Shown here in pieces: positions 22,157-34,680 of a DNA stretch of 64,000 bases (position 1 is its first letter; the number at the start of each line of letters is the position of its first letter). The DNA comes from Heliocidaris erythrogramma (taxonomy: Eukaryota; Echinodermata; Echinoidea; Camarodonta; Echinometridae). Under the pieces are notes generated by a model. It worked only from the letters and a program-made list of their open reading frames with translations. It did no database searches and was not told the DNA's origin. The translations under genes and the position numbers were made by a program. The DNA is taken from contig CM046857.1 of NCBI GenBank assembly GCA_025617745.1, forward strand, positions 22,979,237 to 23,043,236. Direction: 5' to 3'.

Positions 22157-22327
22157 GGGGTATTTCATAAAGCAGTTCGTAAGTTACGCACGACTTTACG
22201 CACGATTGGTGGTCAGTTTTTGTACTAAATGATTGAGAATCTGATTAGTATAGCACCCAAGAACATGTTCCAGTTGTTCGTAAAGTCATTCGTAACTTTA
22301 CGAACAGCTTTTATTATGAAACACCCC
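22157..22327. mobile_element. 171-bp MITE
   Basis: The ends GGGGTATTTCATAAAGC and GCTTTTATTATGAAACACCCC are inverted repeats. Inner words AGTTCGTAAGTTACG and CGTAACTTTACGAACAG continue the symmetry. It is non-coding. Confidence 0.65.
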
Positions 22328-22969
22328 AGGCATAGATTAAGCCGTCAATAACAATAATATCTCCGCCATAATGCGAAAGCGTCATGAGCAGTATAAAACT
22401 TTAATACACAATGAAACGAACGCGCTGTACATGGCCAACGATTACATTAATATTTTACAAAAATATATCAGCATCAAGGCAGAATAGTAAATATTTGGTC
22501 ATAAATTTAGATAAGTAATTAATCAAATTAGATTTTCTAGTACCTATTTCTTCATAGCTTATTTAGTTTTGTGTAATCCGAGGGAATACCACCAAACGAA
22601 AAATACATTCACCCTCTTTTTGTTCGTAATATTTTATGGTAAAAAGAAAGAAGAAACATAAAATAGTTAAGAAGAAGAAAGAACTCATGGCTGTTGTATT
22701 AGTGATTTCATTTAATTTGAAATAACTCTTTTAAAGCAGGGAATTACTCGACATACTATATAATTATATTATTTTCTATTCATGAGTGTTGCACTGCCTC
22801 CTTTTGAACAATTAAGATGTCGGCATCTTTTAATAGCATAACTATAACCATAAACACTAGTACTAGATATTTAACAGAAGTAAAATAATAAATATACCAG
22901 TTGACATGTATCCAATAAAGTCGTCGCTGTTCGCCGTATTTTTCATGTATTAATTTGGCTTCTAGCATA
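22328..22969. other. Intergenic, no gene seen
   Basis: AT-rich DNA with no recognisable gene. Confidence 0.3.
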
Positions 22970-23200
22970 TGCATAAACCAAACACTAGAGGGGGGTATTC
23001 AACAACCGCGATCTCAAAAACTATCCGACAATGTCAGTGCGGGCTATTTACGGCGATTCACCTGCTAAACGAGATAAATAGAACTTCCGCCGCATCGCTC
23101 AGTCGGCGTGTTGAGAACAAAGCCGGGCCGCAGGCGCGCCGAATCAATCGGCGCCGCCGAGGGCCCGCCGATGTAAAAACTTTCCGTAAGAAGCCTTAGT
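22970..23200. other. CpG-dense island, possible regulatory element
   Basis: Within AT-rich surroundings, 23035-23185 is rich in CpG and GCGCC-type words. It contains an E-box (CACCTG), a GATA-type site (AGATAA) and an ETS-like CTTCCG. It lies 3' of the 24 kb gene. The frames are open on both strands but unconvincing. A regulatory role is only inferred. Confidence 0.25.
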
Positions 23201-23389
23201 TCTAATCTCATATTAAATGATGCAAGTAGGAAGTTCTTTGTTGCCAGTTTCTTTGGAAGTCTTAATCTGTACAACTCAACAAATCATAAAGTTATATAAC
23301 AATTCTTATTATTCTGTGACCGTGGGAAAGGCAAATAAAAATGGGATTGAAAGGGCCTACATTTCATTATGTTGTGAACTTTATTTTTC

Positions 23390-23393
<4 letters not shown>

Positions 23394-23426
<33 letters not shown>
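23394..23426. repeat. (AT)n microsatellite
   Basis: A simple TA repeat with A-rich DNA on its right side. Sequence to its left (about 23345-23395) recurs near 8945-9390. Confidence 0.9.
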
Positions 23427-23429
<3 letters not shown>

Positions 23430-23655
23430 AAAGAAAAAACAAAGAAAATAAAACAAATAAAAACAAATAAAGAATAAATCAGAATAATAAATGAAATGAA
23501 TAACAGAATACATAAAATAGAATAAATAAATCAATTGATATTATTTCTAATGAATAAATAAATAACAAATAGATACAACTCAATTACTTCGTTGGCCACT
23601 GGCACGTTCCTATATTAATGGTAATTCACGATTCTTTTTATTGATTTAAAAAGTA

Positions 23656-24318
23656 TTAAAAATTCACATTTAGAAAATGGCTTCTCGACATATTGCGTAG
23701 ATTACTCTGAGAGAAAATGCAAACTGACGATTGTAATGGATGTGGATAATGTTGGGTTGCAGCAGTGCTCATTGAATACCCAGTCGGTTTGTTATCATAG
23801 CCTTGTGTTCCCATGGCAACCCCTCCAGACTGCATCGCATTTGTCTCGATTACATAGGAAGTAGTCCCTCCAGCATGGGAAGGGTTGGCGCTCCTCCCCT
23901 GTGCGGACATCGTGGGTACCATCACGTTCGGGTGCACGGTTACAGCGGCGACAGTCCTCTGGTGAAACCGCTTCACGACGATGACAACCAAAAAGGCGAT
24001 ACCCAAACATATAAAAGAAATCCCAAAATATTTCAGACTGCGGTTCAGGACGTTTCCAATGACCAAGCAAAACGACCCTATGAAGAAGATGATGGACATA
24101 ATGATGATGCCGAACGCTTCTAAGAGTTTAAACTTGCCAAAGGCACCCGACGATGTCAGTCGCCGTCGATTTTCCAAGCCAGTGTACGTGATCGAGAAGG
24201 GGTTTGCTGTAGTAGTGCTATCTTGACTTCCTGGCTGATGATGGTTGGGGTTGTGAAGATGAATTGGATGGTGAGTATAGGGACGATGGTGGCCATATTC
24301 TTCCGCCAAATGAGACAT
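23656..24318 (-). CDS. Two-span membrane protein of the PPxY family, first exon (tail exon missing)
   Basis: The 220-codon frame starts MSHLAEEYGHHRPYTHHPIH, a His-rich N-terminus. Two hydrophobic spans follow at about residues 68-90 and 97-116, joined by a short loop with an N-R-S sequon. Basic residues (KRFHQR) then suggest both ends lie in the cytosol. The next part has the family signature (SYVIETNAMQSGGVAMGTQ), as in the paralogs at 33 and 42 kb. By alignment exon 1 should end at 23729, where the paralogs have GTAAGT but this copy has GTCAGT. Without splicing, the frame reads SSVCIFSQSNLRN and on to a stop at 23656. No PPxY exon is found in the following kilobases. The copy may be truncated, or use a distant exon. 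Function is unknown. Confidence 0.65.
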   Translation of the reverse strand: MSHLAEEYGHHRPYTHHPIHLHNPNHHQPGSQDSTTTANPFSITYTGLENRRRLTSSGAFGKFKLLEAFGIIIMSIIFFIGSFCLVIGNVLNRSLKYFGISFICLGIAFLVVIVVKRFHQRTVAAVTVHPNVMVPTMSAQGRSANPSHAGGTTSYVIETNAMQSGGVAMGTQGYDNKPTGYSMSTAATQHYPHPLQSSVCIFSQSNLRNMSRSHFLNVNF

Positions 24319-24362
24319 TTTTTCTTTAGGCAGACGTCTTTATGATTATAGTGTGTTACCAT

Positions 24363-24605
24363 ATTACTGAGAAAACAATGAAAATTGAAATTAATAAATA
24401 CGAAAGAAAATAAATAGCAAAAATGTGAGAGTCTTATATTTAATAAATTAATTATCCCACTTCTTCGGAATGATTGGATTAATTAGAATACCCCTACCGA
24501 AAACAAATCGGTTTACAATATTCCTTGTCAATATGGCACGAAAAAGGGACATGGACATGATAACGAAGCTTTTCGACCTGCACTCATCAGGTTGTCACGC
24601 AGGTA
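24363..24605. other. Upstream flank of the 24 kb gene
   Basis: AT-rich flank. At 24559-24602 a piece (ACGAAGCTTTTCGACCTGCA) matches the hairpin arm of the insertion at 4606-4660. The Tc1-like element is inserted next to it. Confidence 0.4.
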
Positions 24606-26270
24606 CAGTTAACAACAGAATTATTCATACCCCTTGGAAAATTCTAGTTTTTTGCATTTTTCCTAAAAATGAATTTTTAACTGAATTTAATTGCACATCA
24701 CTTGAATACATTTAGTAATCATCTGCAAATGAATGCTGTTTCTGGTTTCACCTCATTTGCATAACAATAGAAAAGGTGAATTATCCAAACTGGGTGATGT
24801 TCAAAATTATTCATACCCTTGGTGATCTATTGACTTTGTCAATCAGTATGAATCCAGTCCTTGTGATTAATGCTCGTAACACTTTCTTCACACTGTCACA
24901 ATGCTTCTAGAGGTCTCTACTGAGATATCAGGCCAAACCTGGTCTCCAATGGCCCAATCTCCTTGAGGATGTTGTCCACACATGCCATCACCTGGTCTTC
25001 AGGGGATTCGATGGATTTAAAGCAGATTTTGTGTTTGCAGGTGGTGTAGTTTTAGACGTCATGAGGACAGGACTAGGATATTGATATTTTTGTTAATATT
25101 CCTTACATTTTAATGACAATTTTGTATCTAAGTTGAAACAAAGCACTCTTCCAGGAGAGACTTCCCTATAGGCATTCACTGTTGCACTGTCAAGGCAAGG
25201 TATTTCCTGATACTGTTGTTCCATTATTATTAAGAATGTTTAGGGAGGCCATGGTAGTTGTCTAAAGGTTGGATGGTGCCAATTTTATCAATTTATTCAG
25301 TTACACTGATTGACACATTTTTGATATGGACACCTGCAAGTGGGTACTCTAGTGAAGCTTAAAATACTGATCTTTATGTTCCAGTGCACTGTCAAAGTGG
25401 TAGCATTTTGTGCACTGCAGCTGGTAACATGGAGGGCATATGGTATAAATTTGGTTTACATTCATTTTGATATAAAGGATTGTAGCTTTCATACCAAAGA
25501 TACAAAAAATATACCATATGAAGACTGATATAAAGTAACAGTCAATGTGGGATTGGTATGGTACTCAAAGGTGACATACTGTTATTCATGGTGACCTGAC
25601 GTTAGAGTCATGAAATGACTTTAATATCACCAACATGGCCTTCCTGAGCACTCTGATCAAGACTGGGGCCAATGAATAAAGGTGAACCCTCCCACAGGCA
25701 GTGCAAAAGGGAAGGCTCTTCAGGAATGGTGCTTTGCTTCATAAGTAGATACAGAATTTTCATAAAAATGCATGGAATAAATGACCGAAAATTTCAATAT
25801 CATAGTCCTGTCCTCATGACGTCGATAACTGCATCACCTGTAGGACACGAAATCTAATGAACTCCCTGAAGGTCAGGTGAAGGCATGTGGTGACACATCC
25901 TCAAGGAGATTGAGCCATTGGAGAACAAGTACTGGCCAGATATCCCAGCAGAGACCCCTCCGGAAGCCATGTGACGGTGTATTGAAATAAAGTGAATTAC
26001 AAGCATTAATCACAAGGATCGGATTCATACTGATTGACAAAGTCAATAAATCACCAAGGGTATGAATAATTTTGAACATCGCCCAGTTTGGATAACTCAC
26101 CTTTTCTATTGTTATGCAAATGAGGTGAAACCGGAAACGGCATTCATTTGCAGATGATAACTAAATGTATTCAAGTGATGTGCAAGTAACTTCATTTAAC
26201 CATTCATTTTTAGGAAAAATGCAAAAAACTAGAATTTTCCAAGGGGTATGAATAATTTTGTTGTTAACTG
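24606..26270. mobile_element. Tc1/mariner-like element with very long inverted repeats, copy 1
   Basis: The element starts CAGTTAACAACAGAATTATT and ends AATAATTTTGTTGTTAACTG, flanked on both sides by TA, the Tc1/mariner target. The terminal inverted repeats are long: left 24606 to about 25085 and right about 25795 to 26270. The middle has no transposase frame, so it must move by a transposase supplied elsewhere. Copy 2 at 39071-40733 is very similar. Frames such as 25340-25528 recur in both copies only because the copies are alike. Confidence 0.85.
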
Positions 26271-27455
26271 TATATAACAAATTACTTGAAATCAACTATA
26301 TTATATTCGGTGAACCCGGACGCAACTGAGACGGCGTAATTTCAGAACCATCGCAAAGCTTGGACGAACTCCTTTTGTCTGCACAGAAGAGGTTCGTGCG
26401 ATTGAATATAAGCGGCTTCCAGAAAGCGGAAATGCGCTGAGCTTCTGGCCCGGGATATAATTGAGAATTGATCGTCGGCATAGCTTTGTGCGCAAGCTGG
26501 ATTGTTCAGCAAGTGTAGCCTAATCGCTGAATCTTTGGTCTGTTAGCGTGCATTTCAGATTTGCAGGCACGGATGGGCTGCGTGCGCTGATTGGTTGTAC
26601 GGTTCCGAATAGTCGAGGGGATGTGTTGGGGGGGGGGGGGGGGTGGGGTGCTGCTTTGGGAGGGTTAGAGTTCTCGAAGAACTGCTATTCTTTTGGCCAT
26701 GAAATTATCCTGTCTCATTTGTCGAGTATGTATAGTTTAATATAAGCCTATATAAGAAATGGTCACATGTTGTCTTTTCGAAGGTTCATAATTTCGAACA
26801 TGAAAAAGTTTCTATAATTCCCCAAAAATGAAAAAGGGTTGGTAAATCCGAAAATGAAATAGGGTTGTAATTCAGAAAATGACAAATGGTTCATATTTCT
26901 CAAGGTGCGTTGTTCAGAAAAGTTTTGTAAGGCTTTAATATTGCATTTTCGGAATCACGATCCTTCAGGGTGGGTAGGATCTTTAAAAAAAATCTTAAAA
27001 TATGCACCAAAAAATTATAGATCTAGGTCTATACCAGGGAAATCCCTGGTCCCACTAATTGATTAATTGTATTGATCACTAGACTATGAGCAATTAATGG
27101 CCAAAAATCAATCGTATGATCAGTTGCTAAACATTGCATGGTTATGGGGCCCAGTCATACCTTTTATCGTTGACTCTGTATAGACGTTCACAGCTACGCG
27201 TCATTGTCCCTGGGGGATGCTTACCATGTCCGTTTGATGAAAGTTGGAGAGATCCAATCAAAAAGATTCACATTGTGTAAAATTTGCTAAAAATGCTGTC
27301 TTGTGCTATCATATAAACTTGATGAATCGCATTACAATTAGCCTACTATTCATATACTAGGCCTGATTTTGATTTAGTGAAGTAGAACAGATTGAAGTGC
27401 AAGATGCATTAGAGCACGTTCACCCTTAATGTTATACGCTGCACCGTGGGCGCGG
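26271..27455. other. Intergenic, no gene seen
   Basis: Includes a G run (26629-26643). Words such as TTCGAAAATGAAATAGGG at 26770-26900 form a degenerate short repeat. No coding sequence is recognised. Confidence 0.3.
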
Positions 27456-28150
27456 CCTGACAATGACAATGATTTTATTGGACCCATGTCACCCTCGTTT
27501 GGGCATTGGGGACACTAATCATAGAACGTAACATATACAATATCATTTCACAATAAAGTTAGTGTATTTACAAGGTATTTACAATAAGTTATTTACAGAA
27601 TAATGAGATAAGAAATATAAATATTACATAAAGTGTGCAAATTGATGAAAAAGAAAAAGAAAAAGAAAGAAAACGAGAGACAAGAAAATAACGAATAGAT
27701 AAATAGATAACATATTATATACATACATCAAATAATAATAATGATGGTGATGATAACAACAACAATAATAATAATTATTATTATAATAGTAGGCCTAATT
27801 ATAATAATGATAATGATAGTAATGATATTAATAATAAAAAAAGAAAATGATATATTTAATAATAATGATAATAAGAATAATAGTAATAATAATAATAATA
27901 ATAATAATTATCACTAATCATATTATAGTGATAAATAAATGATTACATAAATTACTTAAATAAATGAAAACAAATATAACTGTAAACAAAACAACAACAA
28001 AAAAACAAAAACAAAAACAAAAAAAAAGTGCAAAGAAATGATCAGGCGGATAGATACATCGACATGGATTGAATAGCTGGAATTGCAATGGCAAAGGCAC
28101 CGATTAAAGGGAAAATATTAACAATGATAGGAAGTGAAAGTGAAAGTAGA
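27456..28150 (-). mobile_element. Possible LINE or SINE 3' end with simple-repeat tail
   Basis: On the minus strand the sequence ends AATAAAATCATTGTCATTGT, a polyadenylation signal followed by a short tandem tail, as in CR1-like LINEs. The body is rich in AAT/ATA and A-rich microsatellites (27730-28030). No polymerase frame is found. Confidence 0.3.
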
Positions 28151-28854
28151 ATTTTTGATACTAAATTTTGGCACAGGAAATAAATTTCCAAAAGTAATAT
28201 ATACATAAATTCATCTTCCCAAATGTTATTAGAATACGTTGTCCTTTATTGTTTGAACTTATTCATTAAGGGGTATAAAAAAGGCCATGGGCGTACGCAT
28301 AGAGAGGAGCCATGGTCTACGCATACGCTTTAAATCATAAATAGGAGAATCAGGGATCGAGGGGCGGGGGGAGTTGAAAATGGCAGGGGTCAAAAAGCAA
28401 GTAAGCGCATAATTTCCAGCATTTTCTCTACTGTCTTCTCCATTGTTATAATTTTCTCTCTTTCATTCTTTCCCCTCCTCTCTTCATTTCGCCCTCACTT
28501 TTTATCCTTAATTTCCCTCCTCTTGTTCATTCTGTCTTTCCTTGTAATTCTCATTCTCCTCTCATCGTTCTTTCTCTCTCTCTCTCTCTCTCTTTCCTTC
28601 TCTTTCTAGATCTCCTTATTAATTAATTATTCTTTACTTTTTGGTTACTTATTATTACATTATTGTTGTTTTTGCCGCTAATAGGGGGTGTTTGCTATTT
28701 CGTCCTTCGGATCCTCATCGATCTTTTCTTTTTTTTTCTTTTTTTTCTTTTTTTTTCGGGGGGACTCTCAATACCCTCCCCTCCCTCAGTCTTATTTAAA
28801 ATATGCCCCGTTAACCGCGGCATCATGTAAGCTAACCTTTAGATCAGGGGCGGA
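28151..28854. other. Intergenic with CT-rich tracts
   Basis: A (CT)n-rich stretch lies at 28560-28605 and T-rich DNA at 28715-28760. No gene is seen. Confidence 0.35.
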
Positions 28855-29144
28855 TCCAGGATTGAGTAAAAGAGGGGGCACAAAAATGAAAGTTTGTCAA
28901 AAGGTAGACCCGTATTTTTGGGGTCTCGCCAGCTTCTCGAAAAGTCGCTCAGTGGGGGGTTATGGGGGTCCAGTTTCCCTCCATAATTCCCTGACAAGCA
29001 AAAAAAAAAAAAGGTCTTCCATTCTAAAAGGGGGGAGGCACAATAGAGAAAATGGCGGATCGTCTATGGTCAAAATGCATACTTCTCTTCCAAAAGGGGG
29101 GGGGGGGGCACGGGCCGGAAGTGCCCCCCCCCCGGATCCGCCAA
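28855..29144. mobile_element. MITE with CAGGGGCGGATCC ends and G/C runs
   Basis: The left end CAGGGGCGGATCCAGG and right end CCCCGGATCCGCC are inverted repeats. The interior has G runs (29096-29109) and C runs (29124-29133). Its open frames are not protein-like. Confidence 0.5.
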
Positions 29145-30293
29145 TGCTTGAGATTGTGTTTCCTATCCGTAATTAGTACATGGAATGATCTGCACATGCA
29201 CGATTTGTAATTGCGAAATGGCTTTAAATTGTCACAAATCTCTCCTTGTCCCATCTCTTACTTTCTGGGTCATGTGGAAACGATGCACTCTATTCCTTGA
29301 TGATTTCATTCACATGTAAATGTCTCATTGAAAAAAAAATGTTAATACCTTTTTTATCAATGAATCGAGTTATCCCTTAAATTCTTATACAAGACGCTAT
29401 TACTAGGGTCATTTAACTATAGGAATGAAAAAATGTGTAAATGTTAGGATTCTCCTCCTGCATTTAATCTTCCAACAAACACTCTTCAGGCAAAAAATGT
29501 GTATTGATGCAGATGATTTTGTGCTGGAAAGACACCACCTGCAATGGTAGTGGCGGTTTGGGGTTGGGGCTCGAGCGCAGCTCCTGCAGCTCCTTCTTGA
29601 AGGACCAGGAAAAAGGGGGAAAAAACAGTACAACATACTATGCTCAGTATGCTCGTACAAGAGCGAAGCTGTTCAGATTCATTTAACTCTTGATAGCATG
29701 CCACCCCTCCCCTTTATTTCTGGATACGCCACTGATGTTGTGCACTGTTAGGTATAGGTTTAAGGATTAATTAATGGTTCGAATCAATTATTTATGGTTA
29801 ACCGAGAACATGTAGTTACTGCCCGATTCGCACTTTGATCAAATTCAAGACTGAGGCAATTTTGTGCAAACCAATTTCTGCGAGTTACAGAAGTAGGCAG
29901 CATCCATTCAACCGTGAAATATTGTCAGTACCATACCCAGTATTAATAGTGTCATCCGATGGAACAGACCCTCACCCATACTTGTATAAGAAAAAAAAGT
30001 CTCGATATTGTGAAATTATAATTTTGGAGGATATTTTAAAATTGTGTACTTTTTATACGCACCGTCTATGGGCAAGAATATTAAGCACAAAACATTTTTT
30101 TTCTTTATGATATATATTTATTCTTCTATTGTGCAATACTTCTCTTAACACCACTTTATAATTTTGTTGGGGTTTTAATAATTCTTAAAGGATTTGTTTA
30201 ATATAAATCTAAAAAACATAAAATATTTCATAGAAGTATCAATAAAGGTTATCACTTCCGCAAATATTAAGCATATGTAAGGTATAAATACAA

Positions 30294-30328
<35 letters not shown>

Positions 30329-30891
30329 AAAGAAACTTGATATCTATGAAGAATTATAAATTATGTTAACTATTAATTCACCCAGTATTAACAAATATCT
30401 ATCACACGAAAATTGCTCTGTATGTTAGAGGCGCCATGTCCCTTCACTGCATGGCCAAATATCACTTCAAAGAAGAGATATGCAAGTTTAACAATGTTTA
30501 AAGTGATGTGGTAACTTTGTAGAGGCTTGACAAAATCTGAGCTGCCTGGCCTTACATGCCATCAGTGTATGTAATATGGTGTAAGAATGAAGCCCAGGGG
30601 GGAAAATGCACTTCAAAATCATCATATCCTGCACAAAAGTAAACATATGAAAGTGACCGGAATTGCCAGACTTATTTTCCCCATAGACTCAGTGTTAGAC
30701 AAAAGCGTATGACCATTATACGCTTTCGTAAATGGGAGTATTCAGTCATAGATATCTTAATAATAGCATTATATATTTGAAACCTTTCTATGCCTGGCTA
30801 TTTATTCATCCTTCGAACATCATTATACAAGACAGATATCAAAATTCAACAATTTATTAAATCAAGCCTCCACAGAGATATCGAACCCCTT

Positions 30892-30966
<75 letters not shown>

Positions 30967-31118
30967 TCTCACTAAACTTAAAACCGATTTGTAATTAGAC
31001 TAGTCGAAGCACCGCATATGCGCTCAGAAAGAACAAGGCCTGCACGGAACCAAAATGCCAGTTGGGTACCGGCCGTGCGTCCATTTTCAGGTTATCCTTT
31101 ATTTTCTTCAAACCCATT
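29145..31118. other. Intergenic with dispersed repeat and AT tracts
   Basis: A T run (30298-30324) and a long AT microsatellite (30892-30963) are present. Sequence at about 30620-30820 recurs at 40950-41130 (AAGTGACCGGAA, GTCATAGATATCTT), so it is a dispersed repeat. No gene is recognised. Confidence 0.4.
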
Positions 31119-31390
31119 GGCCCGTATTCTGAATTCCGGTTTAACTTAAACCATGGTTTAAATGGGTGGTTTAAGTATGGGCAGCCAAATGTGACACAAA
31201 TCTCTAACAGTAGATATTCAATTTATCAGCATTTCTGGTACTCATGACTATTAAAAACTGTCTGGGAATGATAAGTACAATAGTTTTCTTGACCATTAAA
31301 GCATGAGAACCAGAATCCAGTAAGCATAAGGAACATACAGTGTAAACAGATTTTTGACATTTAGTTAAACCGGAGTTCAGAATACGGGTC
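31119..31390. mobile_element. 272-bp MITE
   Basis: The ends GGCCCGTATTCTGAATTCCG and CGGAGTTCAGAATACGGGTC are inverted repeats and extend inward as GGTTTAA/TTAAACC. It is non-coding. Confidence 0.7.
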
Positions 31391-31607
31391 ATTAACTGTT
31401 AACTCATAGATTGCAAGGTTGACTTTTTCTCTTTTTTTTTAAAATATTGATATTGTACATTTAAGCTTTACACAAGTATTATTTTAAGGTGATTAGGGAT
31501 GACATGCGACAAAAAGTGATCAACATTTTTTTATTTTATCATACACGGTGCTCTGTATTCTATAAGATGTATTTGTTTTCAAACACGAGGGGAACGTTTG
31601 TCCTGTG

Positions 31608-32219
31608 TTAAAGGGCTACTCTGGCCCGAAATTAATATGAATTGAGTAAAGAATAGAGTAAAATTAAACAAACAAATCACTGAAAATTTCATCGAAATCG
31701 GATGAAAAATAATGAAGTTATGGAATTTTAAGTTTTGCATTATTTTGGTAAAACAGTTATGTGCACGTCATCATGAATATGCAGTGAGTGAGCTGATGAT
31801 GTCATATCCCCACTTTTTCTTTTGTATTTTATTATATGAAATTGCAATTATTCAAATTTTCTGCTCCAAGCCTATAACTAAAAGGACTGACTCCTTATTT
31901 AATGTGTAAGTTCATCATTGCTGTAACTTATTTTGTTACAAGGGAGATATTTTTTATAGACATGTATGAAAAAATAAAATAATGAAGATTTCATATAATA
32001 TAGTTAAAAAGGGAAAGTGGGGACGTGACATCATCAGCTCACTCATTACATATTCATGATGACATGCATAGAACTGTTTCCCAAAATAGTGCAAAACTTA
32101 AAAATTCAATAACTTCGTTATTTTTTATCGGATTTCCATGAAATTTTCAGTGTTTTGCTTGTTTAATTTTACTCTATTCATTGGATTAATATTATTTTCA
32201 GGCCGGAGTACTCCTTTAA
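31608..32219. mobile_element. 612-bp MITE with inverted repeats of about 220 bp
   Basis: The ends TTAAAGGGCTACTCTGGCC and GGCCGGAGTACTCCTTTAA are inverted repeats. The symmetry runs inward through TCACTGAAAATTTCAT and TGAGCTGATGATGTCA for about 220 bp. The central part is AT-rich and non-coding. Confidence 0.75.
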
Positions 32220-33198
32220 GTCGTAAACCTAATATTAGTTTAAGCATACTACATTTTTATGACATGAATTGACGTTATGTCAACAAACAAAAATGACATT
32301 GGGTAAAGTCCAGTAAAGGCTCGGACCAATATGTGAACACATGCAAACAAACAAAAAACTGTCAGAATATATACGTATAGGAGCAAACAAACTAAATAAT
32401 ATCGAAATTTATAAATTATTAATCAGTACCAGTACGTTATGTCTGTATACAATTCAATAGCATTCACTTTGCATGCGATATCAGCTGCTTAAAAAGTGCA
32501 GTAAGTCTATTACAATTGAAAAAGTGCCTCTATCTCGTGCCATGGGCATATTAAATGAAAAAGACGACAACTAACACGTCAGTCGCATTTGGACTCTGAT
32601 AACTCAAAGGTTAGATACCATATACTGCACATGGTATAATTCAAGAATTCTTTTCGGATATATCTTCATGCGACATGTTTGTGATGATTTTTTAATTTTT
32701 TATAATGGAGGATTGCCCTTTCAGTCCCTCTTTGACGGTATATTTTGTTTGTTTGGTTTTTTTTTTGGTTTGTTTTGTTTTAAATAAAATAAAGACATGA
32801 AATTTCATTAAGGTGCACATACAACTAAATAAAAACACAGTGCATACCACTCTACCTAGCACGTCCCTTCCCCCGCCCGCCCCCCCCCCCCCCTCATTTT
32901 GTATACCCTGCGTTTACAATTCATAACATAGGGTAGCCAAAGGCGGATGTGAGGTAGCTGCGATGCAATGCCCTTGTTCTTTTCAAAAACGTGTAAATCT
33001 CTTCCGAAATTCAAAACATGATTTTACAAACATTTGAAATTTTGTCTCCGATTCAAACTTATCACCCTTGGACTTTTCAAGTGTGCAGGTTTCAGTTCGA
33101 TATGAAGTGTAACTTTTGAGCCAATGTGGATATTTGTTAAAAACTCAGTTTCATACTTTTTACATTTAATTTTACTTTCTGTGAAATTCAGGTTCAAG
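32220..33198. other. 3' flank of the 33 kb gene
   Basis: AT-rich DNA with a C run at 32880-32893. The 3' untranslated region of the 33 kb gene should lie at its right end, but I cannot place its polyadenylation site. Confidence 0.3.
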
Positions 33199-34067
33199 CT
33201 AAAACGATTCATTGCCCTCGTCATATTTCCTGTTTTCAGTGATGACGTCACTATAAGACGGTGGAGAGGGTAATTCTTTCTTCTCTGAGGCTGGCTCCAC
33301 CACGCCTATGTGGCTATCGGCTGAATATGGATAGTGCATTGATGAGGAGTCCATCGGGGGTGCCGTTGGCGCGGGGTGGGGCATGGGTTCCCCCGTTGAG
33401 CTGGTAGAGGGTGGATACGCCCCAGTAGGGTTAAGATAAGATGCCCTTTTAAAGAAAGATTTTTTAGAAATTACAAATTAAATATATATACATCATAGAT
33501 CACTTAAAGGACTTAGTCATCGAAGTAGATGGGCCTATAGACTTACGTTTGTGAAGGTTGGGGAAAGGGATGAGTTACAGATCCTCCAGAAAAACCGGGC
33601 TGCATGTTGGAATCTTGCGTTCCTGTGGAAACCCCTCCGGACTGCATCTCATATCTGTAGACAGTATAGGAGGAGTTCGTTTCTCCAGGGGGCTGTGAAG
33701 GGGCGGTGCCGCCTCCTTGTACAGTCACTGGGGATACCGTCATTGTTGGATTCATGGATCCACTCGTTCTGGTCAGAGGATTGCTCCTAATGTAGCGTTG
33801 GAGAAAGAAGGAGATAGCGGCACATACAAAGGCAAGGGAGAGCAGTACTATACCAGCGATCCCTACAGAAGTTTCAGTAGTGTTTCCAGCGAAGGTCATT
33901 GCCATCCCGATGAGAAAAAAGATCAAGCTGAGAAACGACGAAATAACGACGCCCAGCCGCGCTCCGCCATCATCACAGTAGTTTTCGGGAAGTTCTTCTT
34001 CTCCCCATAGCCATTTGGAAAGACATCCAACGTCCTGGTGCCCTCCCCTTCCTTTACCTAAACCCAT
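33199..34067 (-). CDS. Two-span membrane protein with C-terminal PPxY motif (intact family member)
   Basis: There are two exons: 33547-34067, then 33199-33445. The 101-bp intron has GTAAGT at 33546-33541 and an AG acceptor at 33447-33446. The phase-2 join restores one frame of 255 residues. The protein starts MGLGKGRGG. Two hydrophobic spans lie at about 38-60 and 68-89, with an N-T-T sequon in the short loop. After basic residues come MNPTMTVSPVTV, the family signature ETN...MQSGGVSTGTQ (129-151) and a Pro-rich tail with PPSY at 235-238. PPxY motifs bind WW domains, such as those of NEDD4-type ubiquitin ligases. A cytosolic tail that recruits such a partner is inference. The family is not recognised. 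Confidence 0.8.
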
Positions 34068-34134
34068 GCCTTTTTACTCGTCGTACTGACTCGGCTTTGC
34101 TTAAAAATCAAAACATAGAAAATAAAGAACAGCA

Positions 34135-34680
34135 ACGGCGTTACTGGCTTACTGCTTCATAGACAGGCATGGACATCTACTAAGAAGGATACGATGACAG
34201 TACGGACAGAATGCAGGTTGCTTTTGGGGGAACCACACGACAGCATGGGTTATTAGTAATTGTTGAGCGCGGAGAACTTTAACCTCCTCGAAATATCTGT
34301 GTTAGTATATATGGTTTCAACTGCCTTTACAAATCAGTAACGAAAGATCGCAAATGGGTGTCTTGTATATAATAGAGGCTAAAGTCTAACGCTTGACATT
34401 TATATTCATCATGGCTATTTATAGGCAACATGTAATACGTCTAAAACAGAGATGATTTTTAAATTAAAAGATATAAATCTCTAATTAAAGGCCACCATTA
34501 TTGGTGAAAATGTGCTACTCTGTATATATTTCAGAAAAAATTAATATTTTTTTAAATAAAATAAATCATTAATTAACTGCGTCATTGGTAATGCTGCAGT
34601 AAACGATTGTTGTTGTTGTTATTTTGCTTGTTTGCTTGTTTGTTTGTTGTTTATGTTTTTCATTCGTTCTCGATGGGCTT
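34135..34680 (-). promoter_or_regulatory. Conserved upstream block of the 33-34 kb gene
   Basis: Matches 1-536 at roughly 85-95% by eye, with indels. It begins 67 bp upstream of the ATG and ends abruptly near 34680, where the two copies diverge completely. The block marks a recent segmental duplication that includes the promoter. Confidence 0.6.
34415..34423 (-). promoter_or_regulatory. TATA-like box of the 33-34 kb gene
   Basis: TATAAATAG on the minus strand, about 350 bp before the start codon, within the block conserved with the window's left edge. It would give a 5' untranslated region of about 320 nt. Confidence 0.35.

Noticed and set aside
6075-24318. Joining the 24 kb first exon to the 6 kb PPxY exon as one gene
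   Set aside because: The intron would be over 17 kb, against 101 and 296 bp in the paralogs. The 6 kb exon has no acceptor in frame and carries stops.
25340-25528. 62-codon frame present in two places (also 39796-39984)
   Set aside because: The repeat is explained by the two Tc1-like element copies. It shows no transposase motif.
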